DNA of 64,000 nt, from contig JBBBDQ010001122.1 of the NCBI GenBank assembly GCA_037127315.1, positions 6,294,501 through 6,358,500 on the forward strand, read 5' to 3'. Positions 54,033-63,471 of this stretch are shown piece after piece. Each line of letters opens with the position of its first letter. Position 1 is the stretch's first letter. The notes beneath the pieces are model-generated. The model did not search any database. It was given only the letters and a program-made list of their open reading frames with translations, and had not been told where the DNA came from. A program made the position numbers and the translations under genes. This stretch comes from Ascarosepion bandense (taxonomy: Eukaryota > Mollusca > Cephalopoda > Sepiida > Sepiidae).

Positions 54033-54230
54033 GTAAGAAATGGACATGTCACTATTGAAAACGGCTCTAAGGGCTCACAGGAAGAAAGTCGTCTTCCAGT
54101 TGTGGATGTTGAGAAGAAAATAGAAGATGTGAATAATATTAATAAAGTAAACAATATTCACAATAATGATGATGATGTTGCCAACCATAAAATGTCTATT
54201 TCACAAATAAATGGTTTTCCCCCAAAAATT
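54033..54230 (+). CDS. RPGR: RPGR-like exon 12: Asn/Asp-rich tail
   Basis: The exon is 198 bases (66 codons, phase 0 to 0) with acceptor 'tatgttatag' and donor 'GTGAGT'. The peptide has polar runs such as 'NNINKVNNIHNNDDD' and ends 'NGFPPKI'. No domain is recognised and it is likely disordered. It follows a degenerate 'TTACA...' minisatellite and a TCTA tract in the intron, and a 735-bp dispersed repeat begins 36 bases after its donor. Confidence 0.75.
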
Positions 54231-54265
54231 GTGAGTAAAAGTAGAAGAATTTTCATATATCTAAT

Positions 54266-54551
54266 CTAAACTTATTTATAAATGGAACTTTGTCTGTGTG
54301 TGTCCGTTACCTATAGACTCCGAAACGGCTGAACTGATTTTCATGAAAATTTACACAGTTGCACTATAAGCGTCTGTGAGTGTTCTTAGCTAGGTTTTGT
54401 GTCGAGGTACTCCCGATAATATTGATAATCAAAAAAAATCAGGTTATAGAAGGAGTGGTCAGATTTTAATCAAATTTGATACGCTCATAGACAAAGACAT
54501 AAGAAATGATATTCAGAAGTTTCAAGGTTGCAGTTCTTACAATAGTGCAGA

Positions 54552-54613
<62 letters not shown>

Positions 54614-54999
54614 GCAAGATGTTTGTGTGCGTATCTGTTTATCTGCCTGTATGTCTTAAATTTTTCAGCCCTTTTTTTTTTAGTTTTTGCTTTGGGTTTG
54701 GCTCTAAGTAGGTATAATTGTAGTTCTTAGTGTCAGCCATGATACCATTTACTCAGAGGATTTATTTAGCCTTCAAAATTCAGTTTATGACAAAAAAACT
54801 TATTTGATATCGATACCAGGAAATCAAAATTTGACTTACATCCATTCATTTTTCTTTCAGTCTATAGTTTTGCTTTAACTGGAAACAACTATTGCTTTTT
54901 AGTCTTTCGTGCCAATGTCCAAAGAGTCTGAGCTCCGGGACCATGGATTAGTTTTAAAGCTTTCATTACACCCGAGCAACGCTGGGCTATACTGCTAGT
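54266..54999 (-). repeat. Dispersed repeat R1, copy 4, minus strand, likely full-length
   Basis: From 'CTAAACTTATTTATAAATGG' (3' end) to 'GCCCAGC'/'ACTAGCAGTATAG' complement at about 54999. The flanks 'CATATATCTA' and 'CATATATATCTA' may be a target-site duplication. It starts 36 bases after the exon 12 donor. Confidence 0.85.
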
Positions 55000-55850
55000 A
55001 CATATATATCTAAAAGTATTGATCTCTATTTGGAAAGTGGGAAGTGGAAGAAAATTTTACAACAAGTTGACCCAAGCCTTGTGAGCGAAATTGGGTAGAC
55101 AGAATTGTTTGTTGATAGTTGTGCAAACATGAAGCCACAAGTCATCATGACCGAGGGTTTAAGTATACTGGCCTGTGTTCAAACTGTTCTATTCTTTCCA
55201 TTCATTATTTCCTGAATATTAAACTAAACAAATAACTTTCGTCATTAAATAATTGTAATTTTTACATCTCAAGAAGACTAATTACTATAATTAGTATTAC
55301 TAATTAATATTGGTAGCGTCTTCTACATTGCCCGGTTATGTTCAATACTATGTGAATGTTAGTAAGACCTGTATATATCACCATATTTTAACATCTGTTT
55401 CTATACTAGCACGGGTTGGATGGAGGTTTTTTTTTTATGGGTCTTTTCCAGGCCGCCCGATTTTGTGTAAGGCCTGGCTGTAATCTCAACTTCCTTAAAT
55501 TGTCTTTGATAAGCTGGATCCATGTTTTATTTGGTCTACCTATCATATGTAATTGAACCATCATGAAAAATATGGCCTGGCTGTAATCTCAACTTCTTTA
55601 AATTGTCTTTCATAAGCTGGGTCCATGTTTTACATGGTCTACCTATCATACGTAATTGAACCATTATGAAATATTGGGATGAGTTTTACAGTCGTATGCC
55701 TTTACTAACTCCAATCAGTTTAGGAAACTGGAAAGTTGATTACCTACCAAGGTTAGAGAGTTCAGCCTAACCTATTATACACAGAGTAATGTTTTTATCT
55801 TCATGTAATTTTTGTCTATTTAAATTATACTATTTTTAAATTAAAAATAT
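55000..55850. other. Unassigned, with a 118-bp tandem duplication
   Basis: 55465-55580 ('GGCCTGGCTGTAATCTCAAC', 'CATAAGCTGG(A/G)TCCATGTTTTA') is repeated at 55573-55690. 55405-55425 'ACTAGCACGGGTTGGATGGA' belongs to the 'GCTAGCATGG' repeat. Confidence 0.6.
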
Positions 55851-55854
55851 AGTA

Positions 55855-55980
55855 CCCTAATATTGTAAAATTTAACTTCCATGAATATTGAGAGAACTTA
55901 AATTAAAATTTCTTAAATGGTCTATTTGTAATATGCACCTGATGATTGCATAGTGCATGAAACTCAGAGTTGTGCCACCA
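55855..55980 (+). ncRNA. Hammerhead ribozyme-like motif in a Penelope terminal-repeat relic
   Basis: 55855-55931 matches the tail at 3355-3422. Motif: helix I GCAC (55935-55938) with GTGC (55972-55975); CTGATGA (55939-55945); helix II TGCA-TAG-TGCA (4 bp, flanked by U-U); GAA-A; helix III ACT-CAG-AGT; cleavage base T (55971). Helix II is better than in the 3423 copy because the A-C mismatch is restored to A-U. The rest of the Penelope element is absent. Confidence 0.62.
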
Positions 55981-55984
55981 ACAT

Positions 55985-56060
55985 ATCATCATCGTTTAAT
56001 GTTCGTTTCCATGCTAGCATGGATTGGATGGTGTTTTCTTGATGGCTTCATAATTAAACC
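55985..56060 (+). repeat. 'CCATGCTAGCATGG' dispersed repeat fragment
   Basis: 'ATCATCATCGTTTAATGTTC' followed by 'CCATGCTAGCATGGATTGGA', with a 14-base palindrome. Related bits are at 55405 (+) and 29165 (-). I associate this sequence with cephalopod genomic repeats from memory, unverified. Confidence 0.6.
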
Positions 56061-56170
56061 ATCATGAAATGACAAGTTTTACAGCTTTTTGTCCTTACTA
56101 ACCCCAACCAGTTTAGGAGACTAGAAAATCAGTGCTTTTATTGAGACAGGAAGATTCTCTAGGAAGATTC

Positions 56171-56440
56171 ATCATTTATCCATCACACCCAGATGGTGTA
56201 TAGGGCAGCAACTTTTTGTTGCTGTTTTCATAACAAACTGTTTTTTATGGGGCAAGGTTGTTAGCCCTGCACCCAACCCCCAAACCTGGAGGACCAGTCG
56301 ACCATTCTTGATCTTTACGTTTACAGCACCTGGTATTTCCAAATGGTCACCCATTTAAGTACTGACCAGGCTCGATGTTGCTTAACTTTGGTGATTGGAC
56401 GGGAACCGGTGTATTCAACACGATATAGCCGTAGACTCTA
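56171..56440 (-). mobile_element. 5S-headed SINE, type B body, minus strand
   Basis: The 5S part on the minus strand, from 56440: 'CGGCTATATCGTGTTGAATA', 'CACCAAAGTTAAGCAACATC', 'GTCAGTACTTAAATGGGTGA', 'GGAAATACCAGGTGCTGTAA'. The body differs from the type A SINE: 'AGAATGGTCGACTGGTCCTCC', 'GGGTTGGGTGCAGGGCTAAC', 'ACCATCTGGGTGTGATGGAT'. Plus-strand relative at 61789-62056. Confidence 0.88.
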
Positions 56441-56995
56441 GGAAGATTACCCACCACTAAACAATTATCCCCCAACAAATTCTTACAATGTAAAAGTACA
56501 TTCTAACTTTAAATAACCTGCAAAGGGTTGGTAAGTAGTAAAAAATCAATACATAATAAACTTAACTAATTCTACCATATTATATGAAGTTATATATTGC
56601 ATCCTGATATATAATGCATTAAAGGATATTTAATCTAACTGGTGAGAAATTTCTTTTGCCATCCAGGACCTTGGTGTTACTTTTATTAACTGTTTCTTTC
56701 CTTTTATTCACTGATTGCATAATTAACAAACCACTTTCTTTGTGGAACTGATTCCCAAGAGAATGCATACCTGATCACTACATTCTTAACCTGTTCAAAT
56801 ATAGGGTCAACAGTTACCTTCCCCTCATATCCGCATAAACTGTGCCTCTTACTCTGAAACCCTCTACCTTGAGTAATTCTTAGGTCTTGTAAAAACATTG
56901 TCAAAAGAAAAATGTGGATTTGCACATAAGAAGAAATACTTACCTATACCTTTTTGCTCCCAAATTACACGTGTATTTACTTCCTTTGTTCACAG
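56441..56995. other. Intron before exon 13
   Basis: No element recognised. A minus-strand frame of 73 codons at 56704-56925 contains 'WESVPQRKWFVNYAI', which suggests a broken LINE C-terminus but is too weak to assign. Confidence 0.35.
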
Positions 56996-57125
56996 AGTAA
57001 TGGTACTACTGTCAGTGCCACGATTGTTGAAGATGAAAGTGAAATGTCATTGTCTCAGAATAATGAGAAGAAGAAGAAAAAGAAAAAAAAGGAAGAGAAA
57101 GGAAAAATCAAGACAAAAGAAAAAG
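56996..57125 (+). CDS. RPGR: RPGR-like exon 13: Lys-rich exon with eight consecutive lysines
   Basis: Acceptor 'ttgttcacag'; the donor is 'GTTGGT', a weak match beyond the GT. 130 bases, phase 0 to 1. It encodes 'ATIVEDESEMSLSQNNE', then K8 and a Lys/Glu-rich stretch. The basic cluster resembles a nuclear or tubulin-like charged tract, but no function can be assigned. Reading through the weak donor adds 'GWFLDEFFYLMDS' before a stop, a possible alternative C-terminus. Confidence 0.72.
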
Positions 57126-57689
57126 GTTGGTTTCTTGATGAATTCTTTTATTTAATGGATTCTTAAATTTCATACCAAAAGTATGAACCCACAAGAAATT
57201 ATAATAATAGTAATCTATACATCTAGCAGTTATATATTATTAATGCCTTTAGTGCCAGAGAGTAGCATCACCAGAAAGCAGGTATTAATCACAGCAGAGT
57301 GCGGAGGACAAAATGAAGTCAAGTTGTGATTTTCAAAAGGGGGATGTTAGTATTTGGTGTGTTGCAGTTAAAGAAAAATATTTGAATTAACATCGCCTGT
57401 TGCTTAACTGGTTAATTAGGATTAGTTACCTGTTTTGTATTTTTTTTTTATCATGCTGCAACCTTTTAGAACATAGGCAGTCATGGTTCTCCACAAATTT
57501 CTTTGGGACGAGATTGTTGTTTGTTTTGTTTTAATGACAGATAAACTCTGTTGGTTATTTAATGTCAAAATGATTTTTATTTTTTATTAAATATCAAGCC
57601 TTTGGATCACTGGTTTCATTATACTCACATTTGTGTCGTTATAATTTCTGATACAGATCAACCTCATTCAAGTAAACCAAAATAGTCTC

Positions 57690-59190
57690 TATTTCTTAAA
57701 AAGATTCTTGAGACTAGCCATATCATAAAGTTGTTGAACTATAAGAGCAAGATCAGTATAATAAGGTAGAGGGGAATATGCTGAAAAAGTATCTGCCTCT
57801 TGACATGCTGTGAATTAGGAAGAAGTTCATTTTTGGAGTTGTGGTGCAGTGTATAGCCAAATTCATCTGTACAGGGCAGATCAGTATAATAAGGTAGAAT
57901 ATGTGAAAGAGTATCTGCCTCTTGGTATGCTGTGAATTTAGGAAGAAGTTCATTTTTTATGAGTTGGTGCAGTGTATAGCCAAATTCATGCTTAAGAGCA
58001 GATCAGTATAATAAGGTAGAATATGTAGAAGAGTATCTGCCTCTTGACATACTGTGAATTTAGGAAGAAAGTTCATTTTTATAGGTTGTGGTGCACAGTG
58101 TATAGCCAATTGCCTTAAGAGCAAGATCAGTATAATAAGGTAGAATATGTGAAAATTATCTGCCTCTTAAGCATGTGGTGAGGAAGAGTTCATTTTTATG
58201 AGTTGTTGGTGTATTTAATTCATGCTTAGAGCAAGATCAGTATAAATAAGGGTAGAATATGTGAAAGAGTATCACTGGTATGCTGTGTAATTGGGAAAAG
58301 TTCATTTTATATAGTACAGTGTATAGCCAAAAATTCATGCTTAGAGCAAGATCAGTACAATAAGGTAGAATATGTGAAAGTATCACTCTTGGTATCACTG
58401 TGAATTGGAAAAGTTTTTTGTTTATGAGTTGTGGTGCAGTGTACTGTGAGTGTACTTAAGAGCAAGATATTGGCAGGTAAATATGCAGAAAAGTGTCACC
58501 TCTTCGTATGCTAATTTAGGAAAAGTGTTTTGAGTTGTGGTGCAGAATTATGCTTAAATTAAATATGGCAAGAGCAAGATCATTATAATAAGGTAAGAAT
58601 ATGAAAAATTATCTGCCTCTTGACATGCTGTGAATTTAGGAAAGTTCATTTTTATGAGTTGTGGGTGCATGGGAGTACATGTGATACAGGTCAGTATGTA
58701 TACAGGTAGAATATGTGAAAGAGTATCTGCCTCTTGACATGCTGCTGCAATTTAGGAAAAGTTGTTTATGGGTTGTGAACATGATATGCTTTAAATTCAT
58801 GCTTAAGAGCAAGATCAGTATAATAAGGTAGAATATGTGAAGAGTATCTGCCTCTTGGTATCACTGAATTTAGGGAAGAAGTTCATTTTTATGAGTTGTG
58901 TGGTGCAGTGTATAGCCATTCATGGCAAGAGCAAGATCAGTATAATATAAAGTAGAATATGTGAAGAAAGAGTATCTGCCTCTTGACTTGTGCTGTGAAT
59001 TTAGGAAGAAGTTCATTTTTTATGAGTTGTGGTGCAGTGTATATAGCCAAATTCATGCTTAAGAGCAAGATCAGTATAATAAGGTAGAATATGTGAAAGA
59101 AGTATCTGCCTCTTGACATGCTATTATGTGGTGGGAAGAAGTGCTTTTTATGAGTTGTGGTGCAGTGTAGCCAAATTCTGCTTCAAAATT
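57690..59190. repeat. Degenerate satellite, 12 units of 110-138 bp
   Basis: 'GATCAGTATAATAAGGTAGA' or variants recur near 57751, 57889, 58001, 58125, 58235, 58350, 58467, 58579, 58686, 58813, 58935 and 59069. Each unit contains 'TATCTGCCTCTTGACATGCT' and 'GAGTTGTGGTGCAGTGTATA'. Length varies by small indels. The array fills half the intron between exons 13 and 14. Confidence 0.92.
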
Positions 59191-60058
59191 CACTAGACGC
59201 TATTTTACTGTGGGACAATTCTGAATCAACAACTTGGAGCCTTAAACCTACTGTTCTTTTTTCTGCTGCTGTCATTCTTGACCACATTTCCTGCTTTACT
59301 GCTGCTGCTGAAACTTTGCAGTCATTTTTCTTTATTTATTAATGATATTTATTTCTAACGCATCAAGCACTTATATATTGTTAGCATCTTTAGTATCAAT
59401 ATTTTTTCCCTGCTGTCCATAGGCTAAAAATAGATCAGAGAGTAAATACTGTTACAAGAAAGCAGGTGTCGATCACAGTAGGTTGTGGAGGACAACATGA
59501 AGGCAAGATGTAAATTTCAATAGGGGGATTTTAACATTTAGTGTGTAATAGTTAAAGTAAAGAAAACTTATTGATGCAAGTGATTTTGATTCTCAACAGA
59601 TTTTTTTGACTTATTTATTTCTTTTAATTTATCTGTGAATTGTTATGACTTCTGGGACAAAATAGTTCCTGTTGCCTTCCCTGTGGTTTCAAATTCAAGG
59701 TAGTCTTTCTTTTAGACTGCAACTGCCCAAAACTTGTCCACTATGCTATTTAATCCATATTTGGGGAGAGCAGAGGTTGATTCATGCAGATAACTTTCTT
59801 GTTTGATCTCAATAACAATGTTGAGGATAACTATTTTGTTTTAATTTTGAGATGAAGTGTTATTGAAAGATATGATGAAACTGAAGAATTATTTGGATTG
59901 GTAATCTTGTGTTTGTTGTTTGAATTGGAAAGATATTGTTTACCATTTACAATTCAAAATGAATAAGGCTAACAGACATATTTGCCAAAGGATGGTGAAA
60001 AGAACCAAAAAAAATGAGGATGTCAGATTTAGTTTTTTTCTTTTTTTGTTTTATTCAG
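59191..60058. other. Intron before exon 14
   Basis: 59390-59560 ('AAGAAAGCAGGTGTCGATCAC', 'GTGGAGGACAACATGAAG') is a diverged copy of 57270-57370 ('AGAAAGCAGGTATTAATCACAG', 'GCGGAGGACAAAATGAAG'), so the satellite is bracketed by a direct duplication. Nothing else recognised. Confidence 0.55.
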
Positions 60059-60289
60059 TAAAGAAGAAAATTAAAGAGGTGGGACTGGAGTCTGATGAAT
60101 CTGAAACTGAAGAATTGATTGAAGCCAAGAAAATTGAAGAAATAAAGCCACTGAAGTCGCCAAAGAAAGTGGAAAGGAAAAAGACCAAAACACTGAAAGA
60201 AAATGAAAGAAAGAGTAAAGAAGAGAGTGAAGAGGAGGAAGATGAAGATGAGGAAAGTGAAACAGAGAAAAAAGACAGAAAGAACCAAA
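60059..60289 (+). CDS. RPGR: RPGR-like exon 14: long acidic Glu/Lys-rich exon
   Basis: Acceptor 'tgttttattcag', donor 'GTAAGT', 231 bases, phase 1 to 1. The peptide carries 'LESDESETEELIEAKK', then alternating Lys-rich and Glu-rich runs including 'EESEEEEDEDEESETE'. In vertebrate RPGR the purine-rich ORF15 exon encodes a Glu-Gly tail that is polyglutamylated; this exon is similarly acidic and purine-rich on the sense strand but lacks Gly. Reading through the donor gives only about ten more codons, so an ORF15-like retained-intron isoform is not supported here. Confidence 0.8.
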
Positions 60290-61785
60290 GTAAGTGTTTT
60301 TTTTTTTTAATTTTCTGCAGATAAACTGTCCTGTTTCCAGAAGTTAAAAAATAAAACTGGATCTTTTGGGTAAAATAAGATGAACTTATTTATAAAAGAA
60401 AACTACTACAGTAAAGTGACCCTAAAAAGGACTAGAAGTCCTAGCAGGATTTATTATTTGTTGTGAATCTTTGTCGCCAGTTTGTTGTGGAGTTGTAGTG
60501 TGCCAAAACTTTGCCGCAAAGTTGGAGTGACTGGTTGTGCAGGAAGTAAGACATGAAAAACAAGAGGTAGGTTCAAAACAGTGTATTAGTATAAAAAGAA
60601 CATATATACAATGTAAGTGTTAGTAATTATGTAAATAGAAATAAGTAAGTTCGAACGGTACAGTTATGCTGCCTATTGTTTGAATCATAGCTGGCTTTAA
60701 CTGCATCCTTAACTGCAACTAGCTGTTCTTGTACAAAGGATGTGAGTGGAATATCTCTTTGTGGCCAAGGGAAGTGATTTGTAAGGAGGATAGTGTTGGT
60801 AGGGTCTGGAGTTGATGCGTGGGGTTAGTTGACTAAGTTCATGCTAGTGATGTTGAGAGAGAGAGAGGCGAGTGGTTGATTATTTGAAACTTGCCCATTC
60901 ACAGCGAATATATCTTAGTTAAGTGAGACATTCTTAAAATCAAATGTAGTGTCTCCTTATGTTGTTTTTTTTTTCATGTATTTTCTTTGGCAGCAACATT
61001 CATGATTGGCTTCTTTTATGTTTTTAAGAGATTTGTTTTGTGGGTTTGATTAGTAGAGCAGAGGATAATTTTTGTTTTTGTTTTGCTTTCTTAGCATTCA
61101 CATCCAGATGACATGTAAAGGGAATCAGAAAGAGATCTAATTTGAAGTAGAATATAACGTAGTACTTTTATTTTCCTTTCTTCTCCCTAAAGTCTTATTT
61201 TCTTCTGCACCCATTAACCCCTTGTACCTTGGTGGCATTTTGAATACTATCAGATAAATAGGAGAGTATGTCGTTTATTGATGATGAAAATTGGAGGATT
61301 TATAGAAAATTGTTGTTCACAATAAGAATGTATGTTTAGGATGAACTCCTGTAAAGTAAAGCTTATTGAAGGATAAGTTTATTTAAGAAAGTTTTTAGAA
61401 ACATTGGAAAAGTTAATGGGGAGTATTAGTGTAAAATTAAAATAGTGCTGTCAAATAGATTAGCAAAATCTATTTTCTCATGTACACAATTTCTGATTTT
61501 AGCAAGCTCGTTTGGGGCTGAGTTTCTCAGAATTGTATCTTCAAATTATATCTCGAAACTTTAACAACACTTTTTTAATACAAGGTTTTTTATTTTTTTC
61601 TTCAATCCATCATTTCTCACTTTCAAGAATTTCCTCATTACTGAATATCGCTCTCTTCATGTCTCCAAGTTATCAAAAGTATTACTCACATTACAACCTG
61701 GTATTTTGAACCTGAGTAGAGGTTTATCCCTTGATCCCTGTTTAGGATTGAATTTCTGTTTTTTTCTAAAGACCACTTCAAATCT
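60290..61785. other. Intron after exon 14; possible LTR near 60465-60960
   Basis: 'CTTTGTCGCCAGTTTGTTGTGGAGTTGTAG' words parallel the Gypsy LTR/leader boundary ('CTTCGTCGCCACTGTTGAGTTGTG'), and 60590-60650 the 'TATTTACAAA...TTAGTAATTAT' part. I read it as a diverged minus-strand LTR. 61700-61760 shows 'TATCCCTTGATCCCTGTTTAGGAT' of the LINE 3' unit. Confidence 0.35.
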
Positions 61786-61788
61786 ATA

Positions 61789-62056
61789 GTCTACAGCTAT
61801 ATCGTGTTGAATACACCGGTTCCTGTTCGATCACCAAAGTTAAGCAACACTGAGCCTGGTCAGTATTTAAATGGGTGACCATTTGGGAATACCAGGTGCT
61901 GTAAATATAAGGACCAAGAATGTTTGACTGGTCCTCCAAGTTTGGGGGTTGGGTGCAGGACTAACAACCCTGCCCCATAAAAAACAGTTTGTTACAGAAA
62001 CAGCAACAAAAAGTTGCTGCCCTATACACCATCTGGGTGTGATGAATAAATGATGA
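61789..62056 (+). mobile_element. 5S-headed SINE, type B body, plus strand
   Basis: 5S part: 'CAGCTATATCGTGTTGAATA', 'CACCAAAGTTAAGCAACACT', 'GTCAGTATTTAAATGGGTGA', 'GGGAATACCAGGTGCTGTAA'. Body: 'AATGTTTGACTGGTCCTCCA', 'GGGTTGGGTGCAGGACTAAC', 'AAAAAGTTGCTGCCCTATAC', then an 'ATGATGA' tail. It lies about 230 bp before exon 15. Confidence 0.88.
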
Positions 62057-62283
62057 TGAATGATGACTTCAGATCTCTACTTCTAACATCTGTGCTCGAA
62101 TTTAATTAATTTATTTTTCTCTTAAATAGGAGTAGATAGCTTTGCCTATTCATACTCCTTTCTCTCTCTCTCTAGATATATATATATATATCATATCCTC
62201 TACATGAGTTGTAAATCTGTTATACCTGCACTGTAAAATGAATTATAAAACTCCAGTCTGACATTTTTATATTTTTTTTTCAG

Positions 62284-62345
62284 ATTCACCAAGCAAGAAA
62301 ATTTCAAAGACAAAATCAGGTGAACAACTGAAAGTGAAAAAAAGG
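62284..62345 (+). CDS. RPGR: RPGR-like exon 15: short basic exon, gene continues
   Basis: Acceptor 'ttttttttcag', donor 'GTGAGT', 62 bases, phase 1 to 0. It encodes 'SPSKKISKTKSGEQLKVKKR', a basic, probably disordered segment. A minus-strand RTE-like LINE fragment begins within about 20 bases of the donor. No later exon was recognised in the remaining 1.65 kb, so the 3' end lies beyond the window. Confidence 0.72.
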
Positions 62346-62359
62346 GTGAGTTTGCGATG

Positions 62360-63120
62360 GAAACTTCTTCTATGTGCAATAATGGCCCTCTACACCTCCC
62401 TATCTCTGGTGGCTCTTAGCACGCTTTTCCTGTTACACCATGCAACCCTCATTCCATCATCCAACTGTTTAGGTTCTTCAAATATGTTATCTGCTGCTTT
62501 CCTCTGTCTCTTTTTCCCTCTATGTGGCCTGTTAATATCAGGTTCTCCAAGCCCTCTTTCCTCATTGCATGTCCCAGGAACTTCAGTTGTCTCTTCCTGA
62601 TACACAGTGTTAATTTCCTTTTCATTTCCATTCTTTCAAAACCTCATCTTTGCTCACATACTTGATCCATGATATTCACAGCATCCTTCTGTAGAACCAC
62701 ATTTTGTTGTTTTGAGTTTTCTTTCACCTTTGATGAGATTGTCCAACATTCACTGCTATATTGAAGAATTGACATCACATAGTAATCCAGTTCTCTCTGT
62801 TTCTAGAAAAATTTTCCTGTCTCTTAATACTTTACTCAGCTTCTGGAATACATCCTTTGCCATGTCAATTCACCTTCGGATCTCTGTGTCACTTTCCGTC
62901 TTCTGTTAAAATACTTTGCCAGTATTTAAATTCTTGTACCTGCCAGATTTTCGTATCTCCCACCTGTATTTTGGGGTCCTCTTTTTGCTGATGACCATGT
63001 ATTTGATTTTCTTATAGTTGTATTCCTTTCTTCCTACTTTCTTCAGCTACCTTTTGTAGGAGATGATGTAGTTTCCTTTCCATGTCTGCTATCATTACTG
63101 TATCATTTATGTATCTTATG
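62360..63120 (-). pseudogene. RTE-like LINE 3' part, minus strand
   Basis: Minus-strand 'RKRQLKFLGHAMRKEGLENL', 'ILTGHIEGKRDRGKQQITYL' and 'MWF...ILRIPW'-like pieces. The 63000 end has 'YTVIKKIKYMVISKK'-like residues. It starts within about 20 bases of the exon 15 donor. Frame changes throughout. Confidence 0.78.
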
Positions 63121-63127
63121 TTGTTCA

Positions 63128-63450
63128 AATTGTGGCCACTTAAATAGAGTGGCAACTGAACACGAATCCTGGCATAACTTGAATAGAGTGGCCGCTGAAC
63201 ATGAATCCGGGCGTAACTTGAATAGAGTGGCCACTGAACACGAATCCTGGCATAACTTGAATAGAGTGGCTGCAGAACACGAATCCTGGCATAGCTTGAA
63301 TGGAGTGGCTGCTGAACACGAATCCTGGCATAACTTGAATGGAGTGGCCGCTGAACACGAATCCTGGCATAACTTGAAGGGAGTGGCCGCTGAACACGAA
63401 TCCTGGCATAACTTGAATGGAGTGGCCGCTGAACACAAATCCTGGCATAA
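63128..63450. repeat. 39-bp tandem repeat, 8 units
   Basis: The unit near 'CTTGAATAGAGTGGCCGCTG' plus 'AACACGAATCCTGGCATAA' is repeated eight times with few changes. As 39 is a multiple of three, open frames of 102-112 codons arise on both strands with a 13-residue periodic peptide. No start context, homology or splice link to RPGR. Confidence 0.93.
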
Positions 63451-63471
63451 TGAGAAGAGATGTATTATTGG

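Larger units (their letters stand above)
11304..62345 (+). other. RPGR: RPGR-like gene locus: 15 internal exons, 5' and 3' ends missing
   Basis: The gene encodes an RCC1-type beta-propeller protein resembling retinitis pigmentosa GTPase regulator. In animals this protein sits at the ciliary transition zone/basal body and interacts with RPGRIP1, PDE6D and small GTPases (family knowledge). Seen directly: fifteen exons with AG acceptors and GT donors keep one open frame of about 672 codons. Intron phases are 1 after exons 1-6, then 0 after 7-8, 1 after 9, 0 after 10-12, 1 after 13-14 and 0 after 15. Exons 1-8 give six RCC1 repeats, each with a 'GxNxxGQLG'-like strand followed by 'CGxxHTALLT'-like. 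Exons 8-9 carry 'TLSARDRRR' and 'NRTLPSL', which resemble the vertebrate RPGR post-propeller linker and favour RPGR over RCC1, HERC or ALS2. Exons 10-15 are charged and low-complexity. No initiator ATG or stop was found. Introns reach about 8.3 kb and are full of transposons. Confidence 0.9.

Noticed and set aside
60059..60324. ORF15-like terminal exon of RPGR
   Set aside because: Read-through past the donor stops after about ten codons and there is no Glu-Gly repeat; a good donor and a matching exon 15 exist.
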